Part shown: piece by piece, positions 8,004 through 17,689 of the stretch | Layout of the letters: every line of letters starts with the position of its first letter | How positions within the stretch are numbered: the first letter of the stretch is position 1 | NCBI GenBank assembly: GCA_016765495.1 | Contig: JAESPV010000027.1 | Coordinates: 1 to 64,000 of the forward strand | Origin: Desulfocapsa sp. | GTDB taxonomy: Bacteria > Desulfobacterota > Desulfobulbia > Desulfobulbales > Desulfocapsaceae | Length of the DNA stretch: 64,000 bases | Direction of reading: 5' to 3' | Position numbers and translations under genes: made by a program | Notes under the pieces: model-generated | Databases searched by the model: none | What the model was told of the DNA's origin: nothing | What the model saw: only the letters and a program-made list of their open reading frames with translations

Positions 8004-8305
8004 AATCCTTATTACAGGTTTCATCCTAAAAGTGGAGAAACTGCGCAAAATCGGACATGTTCGAGGTTTTTTAACTGAAATACGATTTCTTTTATTTGCA
8101 ATCCTGAATCGTAGTAGGGCATTTTAGATTAGCAAGGTGCATGTACATGAAATGCTGAATATTTGTTTTGTATGCCCTCTCGCGATCAGACTTGTGAAAT
8201 AAAAAAGAAGGCTAATTGGCCAGCCAGCAGGTCAACAGGGCAGGGGAGGGGATCTCTGTCGCGCTAATCGCGGACAGTTCCCCTGGCGGTCTGGTACCCT
8301 TAACG
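8004..8305. other. Convergent gene-free gap with hairpin
   Basis: About 300 bases lie between korB and the convergent sigma-54 activator gene. I see no gene. The notable element is a hairpin at 8247-8284: AGGGGA (8247-8252) with TCCCCT (8279-8284), enclosing CTGTC/GACAG and a GCG/CGC top. It has no T-run but is placed to end transcription from both sides. Confidence 0.5.
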
Positions 8306-9793
8306 TTATTCCCACATACCCTGTAAATTCTTCTTTTTAATCTTTTCAAGTAATGTGGTTCGTTTCAAGTTCAGCAATTTTGCTGCTTCTTTTTTATTTC
8401 CATCGGTCATCTTCATGGCCTTAATGATTAATTGAGCCTCATAATCATTGATTAATTCTTTGAAATCCACCTGGCCATCTTCCCATTCATCCCTTGACGG
8501 CATTATGGTTGTGGATGGATTTTGTGTGGTGTCGTGGAGAACGGCATCCATTGATGCTTTCTTAAGGATTGTTGCAATCGTACCATGATCCACCTCGTCA
8601 GGATGAAAATCCAGTAGAAGGCGTTCAGGCAGATCTTCAAGTTGGATTTCTTTCCCACTACACAGTATAGCCAGTTGTTGAACGAGGTTTTCAAGCTCTC
8701 GAACATTCCCCCTCCATTCGTACGAGAGAAGAGCCGCCATAACAGAAATGGGAATTGTGAATTTTTCCCTGCCTCTTTTGGTAGCGTGCAACGTAAGAAA
8801 AGAATCGAGCAATATGGGGATATCTTCTATTCTGTCTTTTAAGGGTGGAATAGTTAAAGGAATAACTGAAAGCCGATAATAGAGATCTTCACGAAACTTT
8901 CCTTCAGATACCATTTTCTCGAGATCACAATGGGTTGCTGCAACTATACGAGTGTCAACAGGCGTTGCTTTAAGACTTCCAACAGGCTCAAATTCTCTTT
9001 CCTGAAGCACTCGTAAAAGTTTGGCTTGCAAGGAGGGCTTCATGTCTCCGATTTCATCGAGAAACAGAGTTCCTTTGTCGGCATATTCAATTCTTCCGGT
9101 TTTATTTTGTGCCGCACCGGTAAAAGCACCTTTGGTGTAGCCAAATAATTCACTTTCAAGAAGGTCGTCAGGGATGGCAGCACAATTGACCGGTACAAAA
9201 TTATTACCCTTTCTGTTGGAATGAAGATGAATAGCTTTTGCAACCAGTTCTTTCCCTGTCCCTGATTCTCCACGTACAAGAACTGTTGCAAAGTCGTCTT
9301 CTGCAACTTTAGTAATGAGATTAAATAAATTCTGCATTACTCGTGTTTCACCGATTATTCCATAAAAAGGCGGGAGTCTTTTTGCAGGCTCCGTTGCATG
9401 AACAGGAGTATTGAAATTAAGCTTTGTGGTAGAACGTTTCAGGGCGAGTTTTATTTCTCCGGCCTCATATGGCGTATTGACATAGAAGAAAAGGTTCCGT
9501 GTTATGATTTCCTGTTCCAGCTCATGATTCTCATGTGGAATAGCTGTAATAATCAGAAGATCTGGATACTTCTCCTGAATAGAGTCGAGCATCGCTATGC
9601 TCTCCTGTTCAGGACTGAGCAGAAGCTCAAGAAAAAGAATATCTGGATGATGGGAGTCTATTTTTGCAAAAAGACCATCGGAGTCTGAACAGAAATATAC
9701 ATTCGAGGGTGCATATTTCTCAAAGAGTTGTATGCAGGTAATCTGTTTTTCAGGAGTACGGTCTGCAAAAAGTATGGTGGGGTATGCTGGCAT
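8306..9793 (-). CDS. Sigma-54-dependent activator with degenerate receiver
   Basis: The protein has 495 residues. Residues 5-120 resemble a response-regulator receiver, but the phospho-acceptor position reads DILFLELLL, with Glu56 in place of Asp. Residues ~143-375 form the AAA+ sigma-54 activation domain with Walker A GESGTGKE and GAFTGA. A Fis-type helix-turn-helix occupies the last 50 residues. Loss of the acceptor Asp suggests control by protein contact or ligand, as in FleQ/FlrA-type activators, and not by phosphorylation. There is no clear ribosome site before the ATG. The Crp-like gene lies 40 bases upstream on the same strand. A role in flagellar or redox gene control is plausible but unproven. 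Confidence 0.85.
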   Translation of the reverse strand: MPAYPTILFADRTPEKQITCIQLFEKYAPSNVYFCSDSDGLFAKIDSHHPDILFLELLLSPEQESIAMLDSIQEKYPDLLIITAIPHENHELEQEIITRNLFFYVNTPYEAGEIKLALKRSTTKLNFNTPVHATEPAKRLPPFYGIIGETRVMQNLFNLITKVAEDDFATVLVRGESGTGKELVAKAIHLHSNRKGNNFVPVNCAAIPDDLLESELFGYTKGAFTGAAQNKTGRIEYADKGTLFLDEIGDMKPSLQAKLLRVLQEREFEPVGSLKATPVDTRIVAATHCDLEKMVSEGKFREDLYYRLSVIPLTIPPLKDRIEDIPILLDSFLTLHATKRGREKFTIPISVMAALLSYEWRGNVRELENLVQQLAILCSGKEIQLEDLPERLLLDFHPDEVDHGTIATILKKASMDAVLHDTTQNPSTTIMPSRDEWEDGQVDFKELINDYEAQLIIKAMKMTDGNKKEAAKLLNLKRTTLLEKIKKKNLQGMWE

Positions 9794-9833
9794 TTTTATA
9801 GTCGAAATTGTTTAACAGGCTGAAAGTAGAGGT

Positions 9834-10331
9834 TCATATTGGGTACATATGTAACAAATCAGCAAGTTTACTGGATGTTCTGCGCATGTTCAGGCTTAAG
9901 AGTCTTGAGATTTTTTGGATGATCTTAACTCCTGTCGCTGGCGATTTGTTCAGGAGTTTGTCGAAACCCTTGGCGGTCAATGTGATCATAGTTGTCGGTT
10001 GTCGCGAAACTACTGTTGCAGATCTGGGTGATTTATCAATGAGCGCCATTTCACCAATGGAACTGCCTTTGGCAAGTCGCGCTATGATAATATTTTCACC
10101 AGTAGCAGACTTTTTTAATACTTCAAGGACACCCTGCACAACAAATCCCAGGAAATCACCTTTTTCCCCTTCAACAAAAAGAAACTCACCACGCTGTAAA
10201 TGAATATAGCTCATGTGCCTGGCCAGCAGTGTCAGTTCGTTTACGTCAAAGCTGTCGAACAGAGAAAGACTGAGCAGAAAGTCACGTGTCTCTTCTTCGG
10301 ATTGAGAAAGTTTATTATCATTGTTTGTCAT
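9834..10331 (-). CDS. Cyclic-nucleotide-binding domain protein without HTH
   Basis: The protein has 165 residues and is mostly one cNMP-binding fold (about 30-145), with a phosphate-binding cassette of the form GEMALIDKSPRSAT that keeps the Glu and Arg which contact cyclic nucleotides. There is no helix-turn-helix after it, so it is not a transcription factor like Crp; it may be a sensor or adaptor. The downstream neighbour on the same strand is the sigma-54 activator. The bases before its ATG read ACCTCCTTA, the complement of a Shine-Dalgarno site, so initiation must be unusual or the start is misplaced. Confidence 0.75.
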   Translation of the reverse strand: MTNNDNKLSQSEEETRDFLLSLSLFDSFDVNELTLLARHMSYIHLQRGEFLFVEGEKGDFLGFVVQGVLEVLKKSATGENIIIARLAKGSSIGEMALIDKSPRSATVVSRQPTTMITLTAKGFDKLLNKSPATGVKIIQKISRLLSLNMRRTSSKLADLLHMYPI

Positions 10332-10623
10332 AAGGAGGTAATTTTACAATAAATAATTTCAGTATAATAGTAATTTTAGCAGTTTTCCATTACTACTGTT
10401 TGATTATATCTAGAGCTTATCACAGGCTGAGAAAGAATAACAAGGAGCTTTTAATTCTTTTTATAAATAAATTCAGATAGTAGAGTTGTGTAACTACGAA
10501 ATTATGCCCATATCAGCTCAGCGAGCGCCTGGTGAAGCAGTATATTTTTTACAAACCTGGCCAGAAGCTAATTGAACTGACGACAAAGAGAGTTTTATTT
10601 ACGGGAGTTGAATACTAATTGCA

Positions 10624-11154
10624 ATGAAAACACCAAGTGCTCAAAGAAAAATGTATGTTCACAATGTCAGGATTGTTTTATTCGTTTTAGCTATCGCTCC
10701 TCTGATCTTTTTACCATGTTCAACTGTCGCAGGACAAAAACACAGTGTAAAGGTAGACAGAGTTATTGATGGGGATACCATAAGAGTCATTTTTAAATCA
10801 AAAAGTATCAAGGTCAGGCTTTGGGGAATTGATACTCCAGAATATTATCAAGCGTATTCAAAGGCCGCTAAAAAATTCACAACACGTCTCGTTAAAAATA
10901 CATCTGTTCAGTTGGAGGTTAAGGATTGGGATGATTATGGGCGAATGGTTGCATCTGTAATCATGGCTGACGGGAGATCTCTTAATGAGGAATTGTTGAA
11001 AAGTGGTTTTGCCTGGGTTCATGTGTACTATTGCAAAGAAGTTATTTGTAAAAAATGGTATGAATATGAGAAAATGGCACGAAAAAACCGGATTGGACTT
11101 TGGCGGGATCCAGCTCCAGTACCGCCATGGGTATGGAAGCGTAATAATAAATAG
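10624..11154 (+). CDS. Secreted staphylococcal-nuclease-like endonuclease
   Basis: The protein has 176 residues. A signal peptide or anchor (hydrophobic 17-31, then C32 and VAG) precedes an SNase domain at about 38-165. Catalytic residues of thermonuclease are visible: Asp51 in the DGDT motif, Arg65 in RLWGID, Glu73 in TPE and Arg107 in DYGR. It should cut single- and double-stranded nucleic acid with Ca2+ outside the cytoplasm. The start at 10624 has only a weak GGGAG upstream; an internal Met10 is an alternative. It is a single gene, convergent with the histidine-kinase gene and preceded by a 290-base gap with no visible features. Confidence 0.82.
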   Translation: MKTPSAQRKMYVHNVRIVLFVLAIAPLIFLPCSTVAGQKHSVKVDRVIDGDTIRVIFKSKSIKVRLWGIDTPEYYQAYSKAAKKFTTRLVKNTSVQLEVKDWDDYGRMVASVIMADGRSLNEELLKSGFAWVHVYYCKEVICKKWYEYEKMARKNRIGLWRDPAPVPPWVWKRNNK

Positions 11155-11254
11155 TTACAATAGGAATTGTATTAGGAACGGGAACAAAGGGCAAGAAGGG
11201 TGTTTGAGTTATTCCGTGTACGTCCCAGGAAATAGACAGAATGGTACATGGCAA

Positions 11255-12682
11255 TCAGGTATTTTGTTTGCTTTGAAGAGGGATTGTGATCGTGCAGATA
11301 TTATTTTCATCATTATTTCTACGAACATCAATACTTCCATCAAAAGTACCAAGAAAAGCCTTGCAGAAATTAATGTTATGCCATGAACCTTGCGAGTTAT
11401 CATCAGTTCGGGTTGAACCAGGAGGTGCCCCGTTGTCCTGGATGTTTATTGAAACCTTATGCTGACTCAGGGCGGTTTCATCAAGTGTAATCGAAATTTT
11501 TTTCAATCCCGCTCCACCGGTTGTGTACCTCCTATTGAGAGCAATTCTGCAATTTTGCAGTGCTGATAAGATAACAAGTTGCAGGTCACCGACGTGATTG
11601 TTCAGCATAACCGCAGGATCGCTTAAAACGATATTCAGCTCTATACCTTCATTCTTAAAAGTACCACGAACCAGTGACTTTACCTGTTCAAAGAGCTCGT
11701 CAACGGTTAGAGCCTTTGCTTCACCTGTTTTACTTCCACTGGTGAATGTTGTCATATTTGTAAGAAGATGTGACATTTTTCTTTCTTCTTTGAAAAGTTT
11801 TTGCAAAAGCTGCTTTGAGTCGCTGTCAAGTTGTAGATCCGTACTTATGTCAAGTATCGCCTGGGTGTAGTTAATCGCTCCATTTGAAAGATTGGTAAGC
11901 TCATGGCTAAGCCCTCCAAGGAGGTGTCCAATAGAACTATACCGATAGAGGCGTGCAAGTTCATCCGTATCTGAAACGTTTGGTACGTGAGCTTTTTCAT
12001 TTTCTCCCATTGCCAGATTTTCTATTGTTTTGTGGAGTGAAAATAAAGTTATGTTGTCACTTTCGTCAGGGAACAGTGATTTACAATAGTGAATGATAGG
12101 AGACGTAATGTATTTGTTTATCACGAGAAGCATGATACTAACCACTGCAATGACGATGGCGAGAAGCCCAACGAGTGCCTGCTGAAGCCCGAGGAGCTGC
12201 TTTTGTGTGTATCTGCTGATCAGCATATGGAAGCTGTTTAATTTTGACTGAATGTTCCGAAGCTGTGTTGATAGTGAGGAAAGCTCTCCTCCAGAAGGAG
12301 TGTCTGTATTATTTTGAATACTTCTTAATGATACTGTAATGTTCACAAGATCAAGCTGACTGATAAATGAAAGTTTGAACTCTTCAGGAACAAGGATATC
12401 GTCAAGAATTGATTGGAGTTGAATATCCAGTCCCTGAATTTCCTTTATCAGTTCTGTACTGTTAAGAGTTTTTTTGTTTAAAAGAGTTGCGTTAATATGC
12501 TCTTTGATTCCTGTGAATTGAAACAGTAATTGCTGGCTTGAATCAACGAGTTTTTCACAATGTCGATAGAGAAAATACTGTTTGCATGCAAAAAAAAACA
12601 CAACAATAAGCATTAAGGTGGTACTGATAGTAAATAGAGAGAAAATACGTTTTAATGAAATTTGGGAAAAAATGTTCTTCAT
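11255..12682 (-). CDS. Membrane histidine kinase with degenerate ATPase domain
   Basis: The protein has 475 residues. TM1 (about 14-33) and TM2 (about 170-189) enclose a ~135-residue helical periplasmic domain without cysteines or recognised sensor motifs. The phospho-acceptor segment is GGLSHELTNLSNGA with His260. The ATPase region keeps an N-box-like stretch (SALQNCRIALNRR) and QDNGAPP, but the G2 loop is not recognisable, so ATP binding may be weak. AGGAGAG precedes the ATG. It lies 89 bases after the NrfD-type gene on the same strand, separated by a hairpin, so it may be read through from the cytochrome module. No cognate regulator is adjacent. Confidence 0.75.
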   Translation of the reverse strand: MKNIFSQISLKRIFSLFTISTTLMLIVVFFFACKQYFLYRHCEKLVDSSQQLLFQFTGIKEHINATLLNKKTLNSTELIKEIQGLDIQLQSILDDILVPEEFKLSFISQLDLVNITVSLRSIQNNTDTPSGGELSSLSTQLRNIQSKLNSFHMLISRYTQKQLLGLQQALVGLLAIVIAVVSIMLLVINKYITSPIIHYCKSLFPDESDNITLFSLHKTIENLAMGENEKAHVPNVSDTDELARLYRYSSIGHLLGGLSHELTNLSNGAINYTQAILDISTDLQLDSDSKQLLQKLFKEERKMSHLLTNMTTFTSGSKTGEAKALTVDELFEQVKSLVRGTFKNEGIELNIVLSDPAVMLNNHVGDLQLVILSALQNCRIALNRRYTTGGAGLKKISITLDETALSQHKVSINIQDNGAPPGSTRTDDNSQGSWHNINFCKAFLGTFDGSIDVRRNNDENNICTITIPLQSKQNT

Positions 12683-12710
12683 TTTTCTCTCTCCTATAAA
12701 ATTTCAGTGT

Positions 12711-12751
12711 CTACCAGAGCTACACTTCAAAAGAGAGTGCAGCTTTGGTAG
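12711..12751 (-). terminator. Hairpin between NrfD-type gene and kinase gene
   Basis: CTACCAGAGCTACACT (12711-12726) pairs with AGTGCAGCTTTGGTAG (12736-12751) with one A/C mismatch and one G-T pair, around a 9-base loop. On the minus strand it is followed only by a weak T-rich stretch. It is probably an attenuator or processing site that lowers expression of the kinase relative to the membrane module. Confidence 0.5.
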
Positions 12752-12771
12752 GTTGAGTTTTTCCTGACTAA

Positions 12772-14025
12772 TTATGTTTCACCCTTCCACCCATAAACGA
12801 TGGGCAGACGATAAACGATAAAGCGATAAGTCAGGAAGTAGAGGGCGTAAATGGTTACTGTAATCCATACTTCCTTCCAGTGAGGAATCTCTTGATACAT
12901 CTGCCAGTTGTAACAAATAAGAGCGGTATTGAGTCGATTCCAGACGATTCCAATTACTGCGATAAAAGCGCCAACTCTAATCAGTGTTACCCATTTGTTT
13001 CTGATACCTATTGCAAAGATAAACATTGGGAGAACTACTGCTACACCAAGTTCAAGAATGTAGTAGCTTCCCCACCCAGTGAGAAGGTATGACCATTCCT
13101 GGTCGTGAGCTATGGCGACGATTTTGATGATTAGATAGGTTATCATGGCATACGATGCGCCTTTGGCAAGACCGATGGTGATGTAATCCAGATTGTTTTT
13201 AAACTCATCATCGCAGCGCCATCCCATATAATTCTTGATGAGTGTTGAGGCTATGATGACCATGGAAAGTCCTGCAAAAATTGACGAACAGAAGAAATGG
13301 ATCCATTGGTAATTTGTTGATATCCACAGTGGATGAATTTTTGTCGGGGCATAAGTGAACAAGGCACCCAAAGCTCCCTGGTGGAGTGTGGAGAGAATGA
13401 TTCCGGCTATGGTAAGACCCAGCACAAATTTTCTGATTATACGTTTTCCTTTCAGCCATCCGCACCATTCAAAAAATGCAGGCAGGACTTCCGCTATCTG
13501 AACCGAGAGATAGATGGCAACATGCCAGGCCACAAGAAAGAGTACGGCAGCGGGTCCTATTGAAACAAACATTGGATAGGGCAGACGCCAGGGCATTCCA
13601 AGGTCCATTTCCAGAAAAAGTACAGCAAAAAAGTAACCAAGAAGACCATTCAACAGAGCCAGCCGTTCAATGGCATGAAAATCCTTTCTGCCAAAAAGCT
13701 CTACAGTGGTACCAAGCATAAATCCTGATGCTGAGAGTGGAACCATTGCAAAAAGGCCAAATCCAAGAAAGAGCCCCCATGGGTAATCATTTGATGAATG
13801 TGTAACCCAACCCAGACCGTACATGTACCGTCCAAGAATAAGAGGAACGCCAACTGCAAAAATAAACATCATCAACCAGTTAACAGGATTTCTAAAGTAC
13901 TGTTTTTTGTAATCGGAAGGGGAGAGTCCTAACCAAAGCTTTTCTTTTATTGTCCATTCTGTGCCATCTTCTTTGAGGTGGTGGACGATTGGAATCTCAG
14001 GTCTTTCTTTTGAAAAGAGTTTCAT
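12772..14025 (-). CDS. NrfD/HybB-type quinone-interacting membrane subunit (module 1)
   Basis: The protein has 417 residues and about ten hydrophobic segments, in the NrfD/PsrC/HybB superfamily that exchanges electrons with quinone from an FeS partner. The N-terminal ~45 residues are cytoplasmic, and the order of segments is most like HybB of hydrogenase-2. It overlaps the stop of the HybA-like gene by 4 bases (ATGA) and has a strong GGAGGAG site, so the two are coupled. It is the third gene of a cytochrome, FeS, membrane-subunit operon read from 15578. No catalytic (molybdenum or NiFe) subunit is nearby. Confidence 0.85.
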   Translation of the reverse strand: MKLFSKERPEIPIVHHLKEDGTEWTIKEKLWLGLSPSDYKKQYFRNPVNWLMMFIFAVGVPLILGRYMYGLGWVTHSSNDYPWGLFLGFGLFAMVPLSASGFMLGTTVELFGRKDFHAIERLALLNGLLGYFFAVLFLEMDLGMPWRLPYPMFVSIGPAAVLFLVAWHVAIYLSVQIAEVLPAFFEWCGWLKGKRIIRKFVLGLTIAGIILSTLHQGALGALFTYAPTKIHPLWISTNYQWIHFFCSSIFAGLSMVIIASTLIKNYMGWRCDDEFKNNLDYITIGLAKGASYAMITYLIIKIVAIAHDQEWSYLLTGWGSYYILELGVAVVLPMFIFAIGIRNKWVTLIRVGAFIAVIGIVWNRLNTALICYNWQMYQEIPHWKEVWITVTIYALYFLTYRFIVYRLPIVYGWKGET

Positions 14026-15005
14026 ACCTGCTCCTCCTTCTCATCGTTTTCTTTTTGTTTAGCGAGTTCTTTCTCTTTCTCTTTCTCTTTTTCCATTTCT
14101 ATAACCTTCTCTTTTCGTGTTGCAAGTAAATGGAATCCTACAAAGAGTCCAGGCCATATGGTGAGTACCATGGGAACGATTGCAAGGAAATCTTTTACCA
14201 TATTAATGATAGGTTCTTTTGGTACATTTGTGTCAAAACCAACTTTGTCAAAAGACACACTCGAAAGATACATCCAGGCGGTACCACCAACTTCATGTTC
14301 ACCATAAATATGATCAACATATTTTCCAGGGGTGTTACGAATACGTTGCCGTCCAATGCTGATACAATCAGTACGCTTTGCAAATGTTAAAGCTTCCTGG
14401 GGACATGCGTCAACACAAGCAGGTGCCTGTCCCTGTTTCAGACGAGTATCATAACAGAAGATACATTTCATTATTGTAGGACTGAAAGCACTGGAGTATT
14501 TAAACGTTGGGACATAGAAAGGACAGGCTATCATACAGGTCCGACAACCAACACATACTTTTGAGTTATATATAACTGCGCCTTCAGGAGTTTTAGTATA
14601 CGCATTTACAAAACAGGACGTCAGGCAGGCTGGCTCGTTACAATGATTGCACTGGAACTTTTTGAAAAGTGGATGGGGAAGTTCCGGTACATCGTAGCGA
14701 TTTACTATGGTATAGGTAGTTTCATCAGTACGCCTCTTTTGACCATGGTGAATCTCATCAAAGACAGAAAAGTCGGTAAAGGGTTTAGCAGGCTCCGGAA
14801 GTTCCTGTTCTTTGTTACACGCAGCCTCACAGGATCGACAGCCAACACAGCGGGTAAGGTCTACTAAAACACCCATGCCATCAGGATATCCTTCAAAATT
14901 TCCCGATGCTTGAGTGTTTTTATTTTTAAGTACCGCAACGGCTGCTGTGGATGCGAGTCCGCCTTTTAGAAAACGTCTACGACTCAACTTTTCATTTATA
15001 TTCAT
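14022..15005 (-). CDS. Tat-exported HybA-like iron-sulfur subunit (module 1)
   Basis: The start chosen is ATG 15005 (AGAGGAAA upstream), giving 327 residues; a start at 15032 lacks a ribosome site. The N-terminus has a Tat motif, SRRRFLKGG. Four cysteine groups follow (CVGCRSCEAAC, CNHCNEPACLTSC, CVGCRTCMIACP and CIFC...CVDACP), which would hold four [4Fe-4S] clusters. A single membrane segment near 275-300 anchors the periplasmic domain, as in HybA. The last 30 residues are a Lys-Glu tail encoded by a GAGAAA-type hexamer repeat (about 14045-14100). It should pass electrons between the pentaheme cytochrome and the NrfD/HybB subunit. Confidence 0.85.
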   Translation of the reverse strand: MNINEKLSRRRFLKGGLASTAAVAVLKNKNTQASGNFEGYPDGMGVLVDLTRCVGCRSCEAACNKEQELPEPAKPFTDFSVFDEIHHGQKRRTDETTYTIVNRYDVPELPHPLFKKFQCNHCNEPACLTSCFVNAYTKTPEGAVIYNSKVCVGCRTCMIACPFYVPTFKYSSAFSPTIMKCIFCYDTRLKQGQAPACVDACPQEALTFAKRTDCISIGRQRIRNTPGKYVDHIYGEHEVGGTAWMYLSSVSFDKVGFDTNVPKEPIINMVKDFLAIVPMVLTIWPGLFVGFHLLATRKEKVIEMEKEKEKEKELAKQKENDEKEEQV

Positions 15006-15047
15006 TTGGTTTCCTCTCTTAACACTGGTCATTGAATATCCTGATCA

Positions 15048-15578
15048 TTAATGGCCAGATGATGATGTTCCTTTGGCAGGAGCAAAGGCACCTGTATTAA
15101 ACATTTTTTCTCCAGCCTCTGTCATAGTATGACATTCAACACATCCTACAGGGCCCGATGTGATATCATGACAACCAATACAGTTGAGGTGATACGCTCC
15201 CTTGAGGCCTGGTTTGTCAATGTGAAACAGTTTTGGATCTTCAAGTGTTTTAATATATTCCTCATTAAAACGATCAGCCACATGACATTCGCTACAGCTG
15301 ACTACGTCATTTTCATCGTGACTGTGATGACAACGTGCACAATTAGGATCTGCTATAATCTCTCCGGTGGTATGGTGATGACATTCCTGACAACTGGCGT
15401 ACTCCACATGCATTTCATGATTAAATTCAACGGGGCCATAAAGATTACTCATAACATCAATGGTAACTGTTTCAGGAGCATCATCAGCAGTCATAGACCA
15501 CGTTGTGACCGGTAAAAACATTGTGGTACCAACAGTTAGCGTAAGCGCTGTTAGCATAATCTTTTTTCGTATTCGCAT
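15048..15578 (-). CDS. Periplasmic pentaheme class III-type cytochrome c (module 1)
   Basis: The protein has 176 residues. A cleavable signal peptide (about 1-28) precedes five CxxCH heme sites at 63-67, 80-84, 95-99, 133-137 and 146-150. Several extra histidines (FNHEMH, CHHH, CHHSH) could give bis-His ligation like cytochrome c3. It is likely the periplasmic electron carrier of a three-gene module with the HybA- and HybB-like subunits. The start has a strong AGGAGGAAG site. The 290-base upstream region holds palindromes (15667-15685, 15724-15735) but no promoter I can name. Confidence 0.85.
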   Translation of the reverse strand: MRIRKKIMLTALTLTVGTTMFLPVTTWSMTADDAPETVTIDVMSNLYGPVEFNHEMHVEYASCQECHHHTTGEIIADPNCARCHHSHDENDVVSCSECHVADRFNEEYIKTLEDPKLFHIDKPGLKGAYHLNCIGCHDITSGPVGCVECHTMTEAGEKMFNTGAFAPAKGTSSSGH

Positions 15579-15666
15579 TACTCTTCCTCCTTTTTTAATA
15601 AATCAAAACCTCAGTTGTAACGACTCACCGGGTAAACAAAATAGTTTCAAGAAACGCTGATGTTGT

Positions 15667-15685
15667 ATCACCCTTATGGAGTGAT
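15667..15685. promoter_or_regulatory. Inverted repeat upstream of cytochrome module 1
   Basis: ATCAC (15667-15671) pairs with GTGAT (15681-15685) around 9 bases, about 90 bases upstream of the pentaheme cytochrome start. The spacing is compatible with either a dimeric operator or a small hairpin. No regulator can be named. Confidence 0.3.
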
Positions 15686-15723
15686 GGAAATTTTTTCAGG
15701 CCGATCGGTACAAAAACTTACAG

Positions 15724-15759
15724 CCCCTTAAGGGGGTACTGAAAACAGCACTGACTTAC
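15724..15759. repeat. Dispersed intergenic repeat, copy 1
   Basis: This 36-base segment begins with the palindrome CCCCTTAAGGGG and matches 28 of 36 positions, without gaps, to 36509-36544 in another intergenic region. Shared blocks are CCCC, ACTGAAA, CTG and CTTAC. Both copies are followed within 15 bases by CACC. It may be a small repeat element or a conserved regulatory RNA part. It lies between ftsH and the module 1 operon. Confidence 0.4.
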
Positions 15760-15868
15760 CGTTAAACACCGGTGTCTAGTCATGTGTAATTCCATTAGAT
15801 CGTGAAAATATCCGGGGCCCAGTGAGTGGTCACCCTCAGTTTAATCTTGTTTGTATGAAAAAATGTGT

Positions 15869-17686
15869 TTATCCCTCCTTACGTGTTTTCATCAAATCTT
15901 TTTCAATATTTTTTTCGTTTACATAACAATGGTGAACGATATCGAATTCTTCACTATCCACTGTTTCATTGACTAGAAGTGCTTCCGCAAGTTTATGCAG
16001 AAATTTATTGTTTGCAATTAGAAGTTCTTTGGTTTCATCGTGGCACTGTTCTATGATTCCTTTGATTTCATTGTCAATACGTTCGGCTGTTTTTTCGCTA
16101 TACGGTCTTATTGTACTTCCACCTCCAAGAAACCCACTCTGATCCTGCATATACGCAATCGGGCCAATGGTAGTACTCATGCCAAATTCACAAACAAGAC
16201 GACTGGCAATTTCAGTGGCTCCTATAAGGTCATTGCTGGCACCGGTTGTTTGGTGATTGAAAATTATCTCTTCGGCAGCACGTCCACCCAGAAGTGTTTT
16301 TATCCTGTTGATGAGATACTCACGCGAGTAAGTGTACCTGTCATCGAGGGGTAATTGTTGCGTAAGTCCAAGAGCCTGACCGCGTGGGATGATGGATATT
16401 TTGTGGACAGGGTCTGTGTCAGGCAGAAGTCTAGCGGTTATAGCATGTCCTGCTTCGTGATATGCTGTTACACGCCTGTCTTTTTCATTAACAACAACAT
16501 TATTCCGCTCAAGTCCTAAGCTTATTTTGTCTTTTGCGGCATCGAAGTCTGAACTTTCCACGGCAGATTTGTTTTTACGAGCTGCCATAAGGGCAGCCTC
16601 ATTAACAAGATTCGCAATTTCAGCACCACTGAATCCCGGTATTGATCTGGCGATATTAGAGAGGTTTGTGCCATGTGAAAGTACAATCTTTTTTGCATGA
16701 ACTTCCAGGATTTTCCGGCGTCCTTTTACATCCGGCAGAGAAATGGTTACCTGGCGGTCAAAGCGCCCGGGTCTCAGGAGCGCCGGATCAAGGATGTCAG
16801 GTCGATTTGTTGCAGCAATTATGATGACTGTCTGATCTGAATCAAAGCCATCCATTTCTACCAGCAAGGCATTCAACGTTTGTTCGCGCTCGTCACTGGA
16901 ACCACTGGCATTGCCACCACTTCTTTTTCCACCTATTGCATCAATTTCATCGATGAATACGATGCATGGAGCATTCTTTTTAGCCTCGGTAAAAAGTTCA
17001 CGTACTCGTGATGCCCCAACTCCCACAAACATTTCAACAAAGTCAGAGCCGCCTATTGAAAAAAAAGGAACAGATGCTTCTCCTGCAATGGCTTTAGCAA
17101 GCAAGGTTTTACCGGTTCCGGGGGGGCCCTGGAGAAGAACACCTTTAGGGATATATCCACCAAGACTTGAGAGTTTATCGGGATGTTTTAATGACTCGAC
17201 TATTTCAACGAGTTCGATTCTTGCCTCACTAATTCCTGCGACATCATCAAAGGTGAGGCCGGTGTTCTTTTTGGGCTGAAAGGTTTTTCCTTTATCTTTC
17301 CCAAAACCGGGGGTTCCACCCGTCTGCATTCTAGAAAAGATTAAGTACCCACCAAAAATCAAAAATATTGGAACCATTGAGCTAATAAATCTGTCAAAAT
17401 TGCCGCTGTCTTTTTCGGCGGTAATTTTAATGGACCGGCTGTCCAGTATAGGCATCAGCGAAGGAACATGCGGAACATAGGAACTGAATTCGTGTTTAAG
17501 AATATCTTCTCCTGTAACCAGTCCGCCCTTAAGATGTACCTGTTTTATTTTGCCATCTTTTAAAAGTTGGACAAATTTTGTGTATGAAATTTCATTAGGG
17601 GTTGTTTCATGCAGATAGACGTTGTATCCAACTACACCAAGAAGTGTAAGGAGGAGCACTAATAATCCTGTCTGTATCTGAGACAT
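15869..17686 (-). CDS. ftsH: ATP-dependent zinc metalloprotease FtsH
   Basis: The protein has 605 residues. Two membrane segments (about 5-24 and 103-118) flank a small periplasmic domain. The AAA+ domain has Walker A GPPGTGKT (187-194), IDEIDA at 245-250 and the arginine-rich LLRPGRFDR motif. The protease domain has the zinc motif HEAGH at 410-414. FtsH extracts and degrades misfolded or unassembled membrane proteins and short-lived regulators. It starts four bases after the stop of the transposase-like gene, with its AAGGAG inside that gene's end, so the two are one operon. Control from the sigma-54 promoter at 18643-18658 would be unusual for ftsH. Confidence 0.95.
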   Translation of the reverse strand: MSQIQTGLLVLLLTLLGVVGYNVYLHETTPNEISYTKFVQLLKDGKIKQVHLKGGLVTGEDILKHEFSSYVPHVPSLMPILDSRSIKITAEKDSGNFDRFISSMVPIFLIFGGYLIFSRMQTGGTPGFGKDKGKTFQPKKNTGLTFDDVAGISEARIELVEIVESLKHPDKLSSLGGYIPKGVLLQGPPGTGKTLLAKAIAGEASVPFFSIGGSDFVEMFVGVGASRVRELFTEAKKNAPCIVFIDEIDAIGGKRSGGNASGSSDEREQTLNALLVEMDGFDSDQTVIIIAATNRPDILDPALLRPGRFDRQVTISLPDVKGRRKILEVHAKKIVLSHGTNLSNIARSIPGFSGAEIANLVNEAALMAARKNKSAVESSDFDAAKDKISLGLERNNVVVNEKDRRVTAYHEAGHAITARLLPDTDPVHKISIIPRGQALGLTQQLPLDDRYTYSREYLINRIKTLLGGRAAEEIIFNHQTTGASNDLIGATEIASRLVCEFGMSTTIGPIAYMQDQSGFLGGGSTIRPYSEKTAERIDNEIKGIIEQCHDETKELLIANNKFLHKLAEALLVNETVDSEEFDIVHHCYVNEKNIEKDLMKTRKEG

Positions 17687-17689
17687 GTT

